DNA of 29,244 nt from Bacilli bacterium. Lineage in GTDB: Bacteria > Bacillota_I > Bacilli_A > RF39 > UBA660. Shown here piece after piece: positions 15,306-22,507 of the stretch; positions within the stretch are counted from its first letter, which is position 1, and each line of letters begins with the position of its first letter. The DNA is taken from the NCBI GenBank assembly GCA_900753325.1, contig CAADYO010000002.1, positions 1 to 29,244 on the forward strand, read 5' to 3'. The notes below the pieces were generated by a model that made no database searches, was not told the DNA's origin, and saw only the letters and a program-made list of their open reading frames with translations. Made by a program: the position numbers and the translations under genes.

Positions 15306-15848
15306 ATCTACATATGTTAAACCAATACAGATAAATGTTTGAATTATTAGTGTTATGAAATATCCAGTCCAATATCCATCAATAATAATCATATTTAAAT
15401 ATAGTAAGGTATAAAACATATAAAATGTTACTAAGGCAAACATGTAATTTAAAAATATTAATATATAAGGTGACTTGGTTCCTGTGATTAAATATTGATA
15501 TATTAATAAATTAACAAATTGTGATACAACTAAAGCACAAAAATGTGACGAAAAAGTAGTTATTGTTGTTGGTTTACCTAAAGCAAAATTCATTATAAGT
15601 ACAAATACTACAATGGAAATACTTGATATTGCAATGGCGGCTATTGTTTTTCCATATCCATATTTTTTAGTAATATAGTTTGCTATTAAATATAGTATTG
15701 GTAATAAAAATAGTGAATATGTTAAAGATACACTTGATATTTTAAATGTATATGTACTTAGTGAATATGTTAATATTGTTAATGTTGTTAGAAGCAGTAT
15801 ATACATCCAACTGTCATCATAATTATCCTTTTTTTTCTTTTTTGGCAT
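15279..15848 (-). CDS. VUT/YhhQ-family transporter (queuosine-precursor type)
   Basis: This 189-residue membrane protein has a Lys-rich cytosolic head (MPKKKKKDN) and about six hydrophobic helices. Segments ITKKYGYGKTIAAIAIS and SSHFCALVVSQFVNLLIY follow the pattern of VUT/YhhQ proteins, which import queuine or preQ0/preQ1 for tRNA modification. Assignment to the family is moderately sure; the substrate is inferred. The ATG at 15848 is preceded by AGAGGGA. It has its own extended -10 promoter and shares a bidirectional terminator. No queuosine biosynthesis genes are in the window. Confidence 0.65.
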   Translation of the reverse strand: MPKKKKKDNYDDSWMYILLLTTLTILTYSLSTYTFKISSVSLTYSLFLLPILYLIANYITKKYGYGKTIAAIAISSISIVVFVLIMNFALGKPTTITTFSSHFCALVVSQFVNLLIYQYLITGTKSPYILIFLNYMFALVTFYMFYTLLYLNMIIIDGYWTGYFITLIIQTFICIGLTYVDKKIRVGRE

Positions 15849-15887
15849 AATATAGTCCCTCTTTCTATTCTAAATTAGTATGTCTAA

Positions 15888-15916
15888 ATTATATCATGAT
15901 AAATATTAAATTTAAA
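15888..15916 (-). promoter_or_regulatory. Extended -10 promoter of the VUT-family gene
   Basis: TTTAAA (15916-15911), 17 bases, TATAAT (15893-15888), with TG before the -10 box (TGATATAAT) on the minus strand. Confidence 0.75.
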
Positions 15917-16024
15917 CATTTTTATGTGAAAATATTTTTTCAGAAAAACTTTTCCTATATATCAAAATAGTATTATGTATTTTTATGACACTTTTTTATT
16001 TTTAAGTTTTTTTTTAATATAAAC

Positions 16025-16645
16025 TTACTTATCCTTTAAAATATTTTCGATGTATGAATACAGTCTTCCACCTACTGTATTTCCTAAAAATACTATTAGT
16101 AAAATGAGAAAGGCTTTTGATGTATAATTTGTAGCCATTGCAAAGTAGAACATATTGGCTACTACGTGTTCTGTTCCAGTCATAATAAAACAAACTACGC
16201 CAAATAAGATTGATAAATATTTAGAGACTGTGTCTTTAGAATTTTTGAATCCATCTACTGCTATATATATGAAGATATTACAAATAATTGCCAAAATGAA
16301 AATACTAAGGAAATTATCATCTAATTTTATACTAATAATACTATTTGCTTTTAATGATAGGGACTTAGCATATCTTGTACATCTTAAAAGAAGTGCTACA
16401 ATATTTGTTCCAATAAAATTTCCTAGTATTATTAATAATAAGTCTTTAATATTTTCTTTGGTTTTACAGTAACATACTTTACCAGTGTAAAGGTTATAGC
16501 CTCTTGTACAGACAAGAAATAAACCAACTGAGAAAAGAATTGATCCTATAAGTTTATTTTCTACTGATAGGAAACAGTAACCACCTAACGCTATGGATAT
16601 TCCAGCTAAAATACTTGGAATAAATAATCTTAAAAATTTTTTCAT
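16025..16645 (-). CDS. Formate/nitrite transporter (FNT) family channel, short form
   Basis: FNT proteins are pentameric channels for formate, nitrite, hydrosulfide or related anions. The 206-residue product has about six membrane segments with the family landmarks NLYTGKV, the TGTEHVVANM segment bearing the pore His, and FLGNTVGG near the end. Typical members are 250-280 residues, so loops and tails are reduced, but all key segments are present and the frame is intact. SD AGGAGAG precedes the ATG. The promoter sits immediately behind the rbfA terminator. The substrate cannot be read from the sequence. Confidence 0.82.
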   Translation of the reverse strand: MKKFLRLFIPSILAGISIALGGYCFLSVENKLIGSILFSVGLFLVCTRGYNLYTGKVCYCKTKENIKDLLLIILGNFIGTNIVALLLRCTRYAKSLSLKANSIISIKLDDNFLSIFILAIICNIFIYIAVDGFKNSKDTVSKYLSILFGVVCFIMTGTEHVVANMFYFAMATNYTSKAFLILLIVFLGNTVGGRLYSYIENILKDK

Positions 16646-16663
16646 TTTACACTCTCCTTTTTA

Positions 16664-16692
16664 TATATATAGCATATTTAGGAAAAGGTCAA
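16664..16692 (-). promoter_or_regulatory. Sigma-A promoter of the FNT gene
   Basis: TTGACC (16692-16687), 17 bases, TATATA (16669-16664) on the minus strand. The -35 box follows the rbfA terminator T-tract by one base. Confidence 0.65.
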
Positions 16693-16693
16693 G

Positions 16694-16725
16694 AAAAAAA
16701 GAAAACAATCATTACTTGTTTTCTT
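16694..16725 (-). terminator. Terminator of the rimP-rbfA operon
   Basis: AAGAAAACAA/TTGTTTTCTT arms around a seven-base loop, then a run of T on the minus strand. The stem includes the rbfA stop codon. Confidence 0.88.
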
Positions 16726-17062
16726 CCTTATTAATATTATCAATTATTTTTTCAATATGATTACCATATTCAATTGAAGTATCATAAATAAATTTTAATT
16801 CTGGAGTATGTCTTACTTCTACTCTTTCTGCTAGTTTACCTCTTATAAATGAGGCAGCACCATTAAGAGCTTCTTCAGTTGTTTCTTTTTTTGTATCGTC
16901 TAGAACAGTAAAATATACTTTGGCATAACTTAAATCAGTTGTTGTGTCTACGCCAGTGATTGTTACAAACTTAATGTCTTCATCTTTTATTTCAGTCATT
17001 AGAATCATACTTATTTCTTCTTGAAAGGCATGATTTAGTCGTTCTATTTTTATATTTGACAT
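16712..17062 (-). CDS. rbfA: Ribosome-binding factor A
   Basis: RbfA is a KH-fold protein needed for late 16S rRNA maturation of the 30S subunit. The 116-residue product shows the typical N-terminus (IERLNHAFQEEISMILM), VTITGVDTTTDLSYAKVYFTVL and the C-terminal VEVRHTPELKFIYDTSIEYG block. The ATG at 17062 has GGAGGT seven bases upstream. It is the last gene of the rimP operon, 16 bases after infB. In many Bacilli truB follows rbfA; here it does not (truB lies about 7 kb away, fused to another domain). Confidence 0.96.
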   Translation of the reverse strand: MSNIKIERLNHAFQEEISMILMTEIKDEDIKFVTITGVDTTTDLSYAKVYFTVLDDTKKETTEEALNGAASFIRGKLAERVEVRHTPELKFIYDTSIEYGNHIEKIIDNINKEENK

Positions 17063-17078
17063 ATTTTTACCTCCAACA

Positions 17079-19214
17079 TTAACGCTTTATTTCTACAAGA
17101 TCATATACTTCAATAATATCTTTTTCTTTGTAATCTTGGCAATTTTCAAGAGTAAGACCACAGTCCATATCTTTTTTTACTTCTTTTACTTGGTCTTTTT
17201 CATGTTGTAGTGTTTTGATTGAACCGTTATAAACTACTACTCCATCTCTAACAATTCTTGCTTTTTCATTATTTTTAATGGTTCCTGATAGAACATGGCA
17301 ACCAGCTATTAAACCTACTTTAGAGAATTTAAATATTTGTCTTATTTCCAAGGTACCAGTTACTTTTTCTTCGTATTCTGGGTCTAGCATACCTTTCATA
17401 GCTTTTTCCATATCTTCAACTACTTTATAAATAATATCATAGTTTTTAATAGAAACACCATATTGTTTAGCTATATCCATTGTTTTACTATTACCACGGA
17501 CATTGAAGCCAATTATAATAGCATCTGAAGCACTTGCTAGAACGATATCACTTTCTGTTATAGCACCTACGGCACCTCTTATGATGTTTACTTTTACACC
17601 ATCAACACTAATCTTTTCTAAAGAGTTTCTTACAGCTTCTAAACTTCCATTTACATCAGCTTTTAAAACTACTTTTATTTCTTTAACGCCTTCTTGAATT
17701 CTACCGAATAAATCTTCTAGAGTCATACCAGAGAAATTACTATCTTCAGCACGACTACGTAATTTTCTTTCTTCGGCAATTTGTTTAGCTTGTTTTTCTG
17801 ATTCGAAGGCCATAAACTTATCTCCAGCGCTTGGCACTTCAGAAATACCAGTTACTTCAACAGGAGTTGATGGTGATGCTTCAACAATATTTTGACCCAA
17901 ATCATTTTTTAAGGTACGTACTTTTCCAAAATAGTTACCTACTACAATTGGATCTCCTAAACGAAGAGTACCATTTTGAATTAATAAAGTAACTACAGAA
18001 CCTACTTTGCTGTCTTTTTTTGATTCAATAACAGCACCAGTTGCATAACGTGATGGATTAGCTTTATAACCTTCCATTTCAGCTATTAACAAAATATTAT
18101 CTAGTAATTCGTCTACATTTTCACCTGTTGCGGCTGAAATTTTATTAACAATAACATCTCCACCCCATTCTTCTGGAGTAAGACCGGCCTCAACTAAGCC
18201 TGTCATTACACGTTCAATGTTGGCATCTGGTTTATCGATTTTATTTATAGCAACAATAATTGGAACTCCAGCGGCTTTAGCATGGTCTATTGCTTCTTTT
18301 GTTTGAGGCATTATTCCATCATCAGCAGCGACTATGATAATTACAATATCAGTAATTGATGCTCCTCTTGCTCTCATTTCTGTAAAGGCAGCATGACCTG
18401 GAGTATCAATGAAAGTAATAGATTTATCTTTATACTTAACTGAATAAGCTCCAATTGCCTGAGTAATTCCACCAGCTTCACCTGATGCAACATTAGATTT
18501 TCTAATGTAGTCTAGTAAAGTTGTTTTACCATGGTCAACATGTCCCATAATAGTTACAACTGGTGGACGTTCTACTAGATCTTTTTCATCATCTTCAATT
18601 TCATAGTTTTCAAAGTTAGAAATATCAGCGGTTTCAGCTTTCTTTAGTGTTTTGTCATATTCAGATGCTATTACTTCGGCACTATCATAATCGATTGACT
18701 GATTGATTGATGCCATAACACCTAAGGCCATTAATTTCTTAACAACTTCAACGGCATTTACATCTAAAGTATTGGCTAAATCCGTTACTGTCATACCTTT
18801 TTCATATAGAACTACGTTTTCATCTTTAGTAGTTTCATTGCTTTGTAATTTTTCACGATGTTTATATATTTTTTTTCTTTCTTTAAAAAATTCTTTTTTA
18901 TTTTCAGCTTTCTTAACTGGTTTGCTTTTAACTTTTTCAAAATTTGTTTCATTGTCTAAATCAAACTTTGTATTCATTGCAAGCATTTCAGCTTTATCAC
19001 TTACTTCTTCATCAAGAATTTTTTCCTCTAGGTCTTCTATATCCCCAGTTACATAGTCTTCGGCATCTTGTAATTCATTATCAAGTAGTATAATATCAGT
19101 TTCATCTAAAGGAGTTTTTTCGTCTTCGTAGTTGATACCAATTTTATCACATAATGCTTTAATCTCATCTATAGTTTTTCCTACATCTAATGCATAATCT
19201 TCTATAGTCATCAT
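17079..19214 (-). CDS. infB: Translation initiation factor IF-2
   Basis: IF-2 is the GTPase that brings formyl-methionyl-tRNA to the 30S subunit and promotes subunit joining. The 711-residue protein has two IF2-N-like helical modules (about 3-28 and 140-175), a charged linker, the G domain from about 218 with GHVDHGKT (224-231), DTPGHAAF and NKIDKPDAN, then domains II-IV with the RGNSKTMDIAKQYGV segment. The N-terminal region is short and AT-codon rich, but total length is close to that of Bacillus IF-2 (about 716). SD GAGGTGA precedes two adjacent ATG codons; the first is taken. It begins 11 bases after ylxR. The ribosomal-like L7Ae gene (ylxQ) usually found between ylxR and infB is missing. 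Confidence 0.97.
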   Translation of the reverse strand: MMTIEDYALDVGKTIDEIKALCDKIGINYEDEKTPLDETDIILLDNELQDAEDYVTGDIEDLEEKILDEEVSDKAEMLAMNTKFDLDNETNFEKVKSKPVKKAENKKEFFKERKKIYKHREKLQSNETTKDENVVLYEKGMTVTDLANTLDVNAVEVVKKLMALGVMASINQSIDYDSAEVIASEYDKTLKKAETADISNFENYEIEDDEKDLVERPPVVTIMGHVDHGKTTLLDYIRKSNVASGEAGGITQAIGAYSVKYKDKSITFIDTPGHAAFTEMRARGASITDIVIIIVAADDGIMPQTKEAIDHAKAAGVPIIVAINKIDKPDANIERVMTGLVEAGLTPEEWGGDVIVNKISAATGENVDELLDNILLIAEMEGYKANPSRYATGAVIESKKDSKVGSVVTLLIQNGTLRLGDPIVVGNYFGKVRTLKNDLGQNIVEASPSTPVEVTGISEVPSAGDKFMAFESEKQAKQIAEERKLRSRAEDSNFSGMTLEDLFGRIQEGVKEIKVVLKADVNGSLEAVRNSLEKISVDGVKVNIIRGAVGAITESDIVLASASDAIIIGFNVRGNSKTMDIAKQYGVSIKNYDIIYKVVEDMEKAMKGMLDPEYEEKVTGTLEIRQIFKFSKVGLIAGCHVLSGTIKNNEKARIVRDGVVVYNGSIKTLQHEKDQVKEVKKDMDCGLTLENCQDYKEKDIIEVYDLVEIKR

Positions 19215-19225
19215 AAAGACTCACC

Positions 19226-19489
19226 TCACTTTTCTATAATTTTTCTTATTTCTTCATATACACTATCCTCTATATTGCATTCTAGTTTTTTTGCTAAGGC
19301 TTTTGTTTTCTTTGCTTGTTCTAGGACGGCTATATCTTTTTTAATATATGCTCCATGTCCGTTTAATTTTCCGGTTATATCGCAAACAACGTTGCCTTCT
19401 TTGGTTCTTACAATTCGTAATAGTTCTTGTTTAGGTAATTTTTCTTTAGTAATTACACATGTTCTTAAAGGAATCTTTTTTACTTTCAT
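19226..19489 (-). CDS. ylxR: YlxR/RnpM RNA-binding protein
   Basis: The 87-residue product carries the YlxR signature RTCVITKEKLPKQELLRIVR and then DITGKLNGHGAYI, where the usual GRGAY is GHGAY. YlxR-fold proteins bind RNA, and the Bacillus member has been described as a modulator of RNase P (RnpM). The gene lies between nusA and infB as in other Bacilli. The ATG at 19489 has AGGAGG six bases upstream. It ends in TGA, the only TGA stop among the complete genes here, which supports the standard bacterial code. Confidence 0.92.
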   Translation of the reverse strand: MKVKKIPLRTCVITKEKLPKQELLRIVRTKEGNVVCDITGKLNGHGAYIKKDIAVLEQAKKTKALAKKLECNIEDSVYEEIRKIIEK

Positions 19490-19499
19490 AATAGACCTC

Positions 19500-20687
19500 C
19501 TATCTAAAGTTTATACCTGCTTCTCTTGCTTGTTCAGTTGTTTTAATGTCAATTTTATAATGTGTTAATTTACTTGCCAGACGAGCGTTTTGTCCTTTTT
19601 TACCAATAGCTAGTGAGAAGTTATCACCATCAGCAATTACCATTGCTTCTTGTTTTTTAGGATCAGTTATAGCAACAGTTAGGTCTTTGGCTGGGGCTAG
19701 AGCATTTTCAATAAAGATAGCTGGATCTTTATCATATTTAATAACGTCTAATTTTTCACCATGAAGTTCTTCAATAATTCTAGCTATACGGCTACCTTTT
19801 TCACCAATGCAAGCACCAATTGGATCAACATTAGCTTTTTCAGAATAAACAGCAACTTTACTTCTATTACCTGGGTCTCTTGCTACACTATATAGCATTA
19901 CTGTTCCATCAGCAAGTTCTGGAATTTCAAGTTCAAATAATCTTTTTACAAATCCATAATGACTTCTACTTAATAGAATTAATAAGTTCTTACCATTATT
20001 GTCAACTTTAGTAACATAAACTTTTATTTGGGAACCCATTTCAATTTTTTCACCAGGAATTATATCTTTCTTGGGTAAAATTCCGTTAGTTCTACCTAAA
20101 TCAATGAAGTAGTTATCAGTATCTTCTAGAGCTACGGTTCCAATTAATAGTTCATCTTGTTTGTCTCCAAATTCTTCAACAATACTGTTTCTTTCTGCTT
20201 CTCTTATCTTTTGAATTACTACTTGTTTTGCAGTTGATGCTGCTACTCTTCCGAAGTCCTTTGGAGTTACTTCATGATCGATTGTATCTCCTATTTCTAA
20301 AGTCTTATCAATTTTTTTTGCTTCACTAAGTTTAATTTCTGTTTCAGGATTGAAGTATTCATAAGCTGGTGTTGCCTCTTTTTCTTCACCGTCTTCTCCT
20401 TCAGCTGTTTCTTCTTCTTCATCATCTTCATCAGTATAGTGTTCAAATAGGTAATCTTCATATTCTTCTTTTGTCATTTTATCGTCTGGTACAACAGTAA
20501 GGTATGAATATACTTTTATTTCTCCTGTTGCTCTATCGAATAAGACTTTGACGTTAGTTTTTGAGTTGAAGTTCTTTTTATAAGCTGAAGTTAGAGCTAA
20601 CTCCATTGCTTCATAAACAACTTCTGGGTCAATATCTTTTTCTTTAACTATATTATCAAGAGCTTTTTTAAATTCTTTTCCGTTCAT
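19500..20687 (-). CDS. nusA: Transcription termination/antitermination factor NusA
   Basis: NusA binds RNA polymerase and nascent RNA and modulates pausing and termination. The 395-residue protein has the N-terminal polymerase-binding domain (about 1-130), an S1 domain (about 140-205) and two KH domains (about 210-350; GEKGSRI and GKKGQNARL loops). It lacks the C-terminal acidic repeats of proteobacteria, as in Bacilli. It is about 25 residues longer than Bacillus NusA because of an acidic insert (about 86-103, nearly all Asp/Glu) in the N-terminal domain. SD AAAGGAG overlaps the end of rimP, three bases away, so the two are coupled. It sits in the usual operon place. Confidence 0.96.
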   Translation of the reverse strand: MNGKEFKKALDNIVKEKDIDPEVVYEAMELALTSAYKKNFNSKTNVKVLFDRATGEIKVYSYLTVVPDDKMTKEEYEDYLFEHYTDEDDEEEETAEGEDGEEKEATPAYEYFNPETEIKLSEAKKIDKTLEIGDTIDHEVTPKDFGRVAASTAKQVVIQKIREAERNSIVEEFGDKQDELLIGTVALEDTDNYFIDLGRTNGILPKKDIIPGEKIEMGSQIKVYVTKVDNNGKNLLILLSRSHYGFVKRLFELEIPELADGTVMLYSVARDPGNRSKVAVYSEKANVDPIGACIGEKGSRIARIIEELHGEKLDVIKYDKDPAIFIENALAPAKDLTVAITDPKKQEAMVIADGDNFSLAIGKKGQNARLASKLTHYKIDIKTTEQAREAGINFR

Positions 20688-20690
20688 GTT

Positions 20691-20939
20691 TTATTCTCCT
20701 TTCTCCTTAGAATAAATATCTAGTTCATCTACACCAGCTAGTAATGAACCTTCTTTATCCATTATTTTATTAATTATTCTTGATGCCTCCGTAACAAGAT
20801 TTAAATCAATAACAGTATCACTATCAAGAACTATGTCAAGTATTTTTTTACCCTCTTCTTCTTTGTAAAAAGCATCTGCTACAAAGACATTTAAATCTTT
20901 AATTTCAGAATCTACAAGTTCACTAATTTGTTCTTTCAT
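20691..20939 (-). CDS. rimP: RimP-like ribosome maturation factor, N-terminal domain only
   Basis: RimP assists 30S assembly and is normally about 150 residues: an alpha/beta N-terminal domain and a C-terminal SH3-like domain. This product is 82 residues and corresponds only to the first domain: the FVADAFYKEEEGKKILDIVLD strand region and LVTEASRIINKIMD helix match, but it stops where YxLEVSSPG would be (here VDELDIYSKEKGE). nusA begins three bases after the stop, so there is no leftover C-terminal part. The start is the ATG at 20939: AGGAGG lies five bases upstream, and the GTG two codons earlier falls inside that site. Position as first gene of the nusA operon supports the identity; activity is uncertain. 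Confidence 0.7.
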   Translation of the reverse strand: MKEQISELVDSEIKDLNVFVADAFYKEEEGKKILDIVLDSDTVIDLNLVTEASRIINKIMDKEGSLLAGVDELDIYSKEKGE

Positions 20940-20961
20940 GGCCACCTCCTAGAAATAATAA

Positions 20962-20987
20962 GAGTGGGAACTTTTTCTTTCCCACTC
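20962..20987 (-). promoter_or_regulatory. Leader hairpin upstream of rimP
   Basis: GAGTGGGAA and TTCCCACTC form a nine-pair, GC-rich stem between the rimP promoter and its ribosome site. On the minus strand it is followed by TTATTATTT, a weak T-tract. It could be an attenuator of the nusA operon, a stability element, or a terminator for the upstream Nudix gene. Confidence 0.6.
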
Positions 20988-21000
20988 CTTTCTCAAGTGT

Positions 21001-21028
21001 ATTATATCATAATTTAGCTAAATTACAA
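21001..21028 (-). promoter_or_regulatory. Extended -10 promoter of the rimP-nusA-ylxR-infB-rbfA operon
   Basis: TTGTAA (21028-21023), 16 bases, TATAAT (21006-21001), with an upstream TG (TGATATAAT) on the minus strand. Confidence 0.75.
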
Positions 21029-21048
21029 ACATTTATTTTAGATTATAA

Positions 21049-21459
21049 CTATAAATCTAGTAGTTTTTTCTTAATGTAATTATCTAACAGTTCAGATTCT
21101 TTGGTAACCCAAGCATATTCTATATGTTCTTTACTTAAGGTAATATTGATTTTTTCTTCATTTACTTTAATTACAAAGTCTAGTTCTATATTATGAGTTT
21201 TATTTCCATTATTTTCTTTTATTTCATCCGTGTAATTTGTAATTATTGGGTTGTCCAAATTAGAAAAACCAATTTCTTCTTTTAGTTCTCTTTTTAAAGC
21301 ATTATTAATTGTTTCTCCAAATTCTAAATGTCCACCAGGGAACTCCCAACATCCTGGATATAGATCATCTTCTTTACTTCTTTTTACTACTAAAAATAAG
21401 TCTTTGTCTTTTAAAATTCCTGTTACGACGATTCTTGTTTCCATATTACCATCCATCAT
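21049..21459 (-). CDS. Nudix hydrolase (MutT-like)
   Basis: Nudix enzymes cleave nucleoside diphosphate-linked compounds; MutT types sanitise oxidised dNTPs or hydrolyse CTP-type substrates. The 136-residue protein has an intact Nudix box, GGHLEFGETINNALKRELKEEIGF, read here as G-x5-E-x7-RELKEEIGF (about 42-65), preceded by CWEFPGG. Substrate is not predictable. Its ATG overlaps the stop of the cation antiporter (TAATG), a sign of translational coupling, although the functional link is unclear. No terminator is seen before the rimP promoter, so some read-through into that operon is possible. Confidence 0.9.
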   Translation of the reverse strand: MMDGNMETRIVVTGILKDKDLFLVVKRSKEDDLYPGCWEFPGGHLEFGETINNALKRELKEEIGFSNLDNPIITNYTDEIKENNGNKTHNIELDFVIKVNEEKINITLSKEHIEYAWVTKESELLDNYIKKKLLDL

Positions 21460-22412
21460 TAGAAAAATATTACTGAGACATAATATACAGCAAATATTAA
21501 TAACATTGTTAGTCCTTCAGCTTTAGATATAGTTCTCTCACTTCTTGCAAATAGATATAAATCTAGGGATGTTAGAAAGACTACTATTATGTCAATTATA
21601 GAAAAACTACTTAGGCTAATGTCACCATAGATTGCTACTGGTAAACCTAGGACTATGCATATATTAAATATGTTAGTACCAATGATATTACCAATAGCCA
21701 TATCAAATTCGCCTTTTTTGGCACTGCTTACTGTCATAAACATTTCTGGTAGGCTTGTACCAATAACTATAGCTGTCATAGTAATTAACTTTTCACTTAT
21801 ATTTAGACTTTTAGCTATCTTTACAGCATTTGTTACAATAATATCACTACTTACAGATATTACACAGATTGATAAGATTAATAAGACTATAGCAATGAGA
21901 ATGTTATCATATTTTACTGGTATCTTTTTATTTTCCCTTTCCTTATGATGAAGCATTTGAACTAAATATGTTACAAACATTAAGAATAAAATCATTAAAA
22001 CAATACCATCGGCTCTAGAAAAAATATTTGGATTAGTTTTATTAAAAAGACTATCTAACATTAAAACAGAAAATGATGTAGTTATTAACAGTAAAATTGG
22101 TAATTCTTTTTGAACGGTTTCATGTTTTACTTTTATTGGATGAAAGAGTGATGCTAAACCTATTATTAAAAAAACATTTACAATACAACTCCCTATAACA
22201 TTAGCAAAGGCCATTGTGCCATTTTTATTAATTATACTAGTGAATGATATAGCTATTTCTGGAGCACATGTACCAAATGATACTATGGTTAGAGCAACTA
22301 ACATTTTTGGTACTCTACATTTTATAGCTATTGATGAGGCACTGTCTACTAAAATGTCACTGGCCTTGATAATTGCAATGAATCCAATTATTAAAAAGAT
22401 ATATTTTAACAT
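21459..22412 (-). CDS. Ca2+/Na+:cation antiporter family protein (YrbG-like)
   Basis: CaCA antiporters exchange Ca2+ or K+ for Na+ or H+ across the membrane. The 317-residue protein has about ten helices and the two inverted alpha repeats: TIVSFGTCAPEIAIS with NVIGSCIVNV in the first half, and IVIGTSLPEMFMT with NIIGTNIFNI in the second. The first repeat reads GTCAPE where GTSxPE is usual. Length is standard for bacterial YrbG-type members. A GTGAG site precedes the ATG; a TATAAT with a weak -35 lies upstream (about 22430-22460). It is coupled to the Nudix gene. Ion specificity is inferred. Confidence 0.9.
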   Translation of the reverse strand: MLKYIFLIIGFIAIIKASDILVDSASSIAIKCRVPKMLVALTIVSFGTCAPEIAISFTSIINKNGTMAFANVIGSCIVNVFLIIGLASLFHPIKVKHETVQKELPILLLITTSFSVLMLDSLFNKTNPNIFSRADGIVLMILFLMFVTYLVQMLHHKERENKKIPVKYDNILIAIVLLILSICVISVSSDIIVTNAVKIAKSLNISEKLITMTAIVIGTSLPEMFMTVSSAKKGEFDMAIGNIIGTNIFNICIVLGLPVAIYGDISLSSFSIIDIIVVFLTSLDLYLFARSERTISKAEGLTMLLIFAVYYVSVIFF

Positions 22413-22467
22413 TTATCTCACTACCTTCTTAGTTATTATACTATATCTATGTTACTTTAGAAAATAA

Positions 22468-22507
22468 TTAAAAAAAAATAAGTCTACTTAACTGTAAACT
22501 TATTTTT
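22468..22507 (-). terminator. Terminator of the J-domain/LysM gene
   Basis: On the minus strand AAAAATAAGT-T-TAC and GTA-G-ACTTATTTTT form a stem of 14 pairs (one wobble) around AGTTAA, followed by more T residues. The stop codon is within the stem. Confidence 0.88.

Noticed and set aside
16155..16472. Plus-strand frame opposite the FNT gene
   Set aside because: Antisense shadow with no ribosome site or family resemblance.
18703..19056. Plus-strand frame of 117 codons inside infB
   Set aside because: Shadow of the infB reading frame in AT-rich sequence; Ser/Phe-rich composition typical of antisense frames.
20937..20945. rimP start at the GTG two codons upstream
   Set aside because: That GTG is part of the AGGAGGTG ribosome site; the ATG at 20939 has proper spacing.
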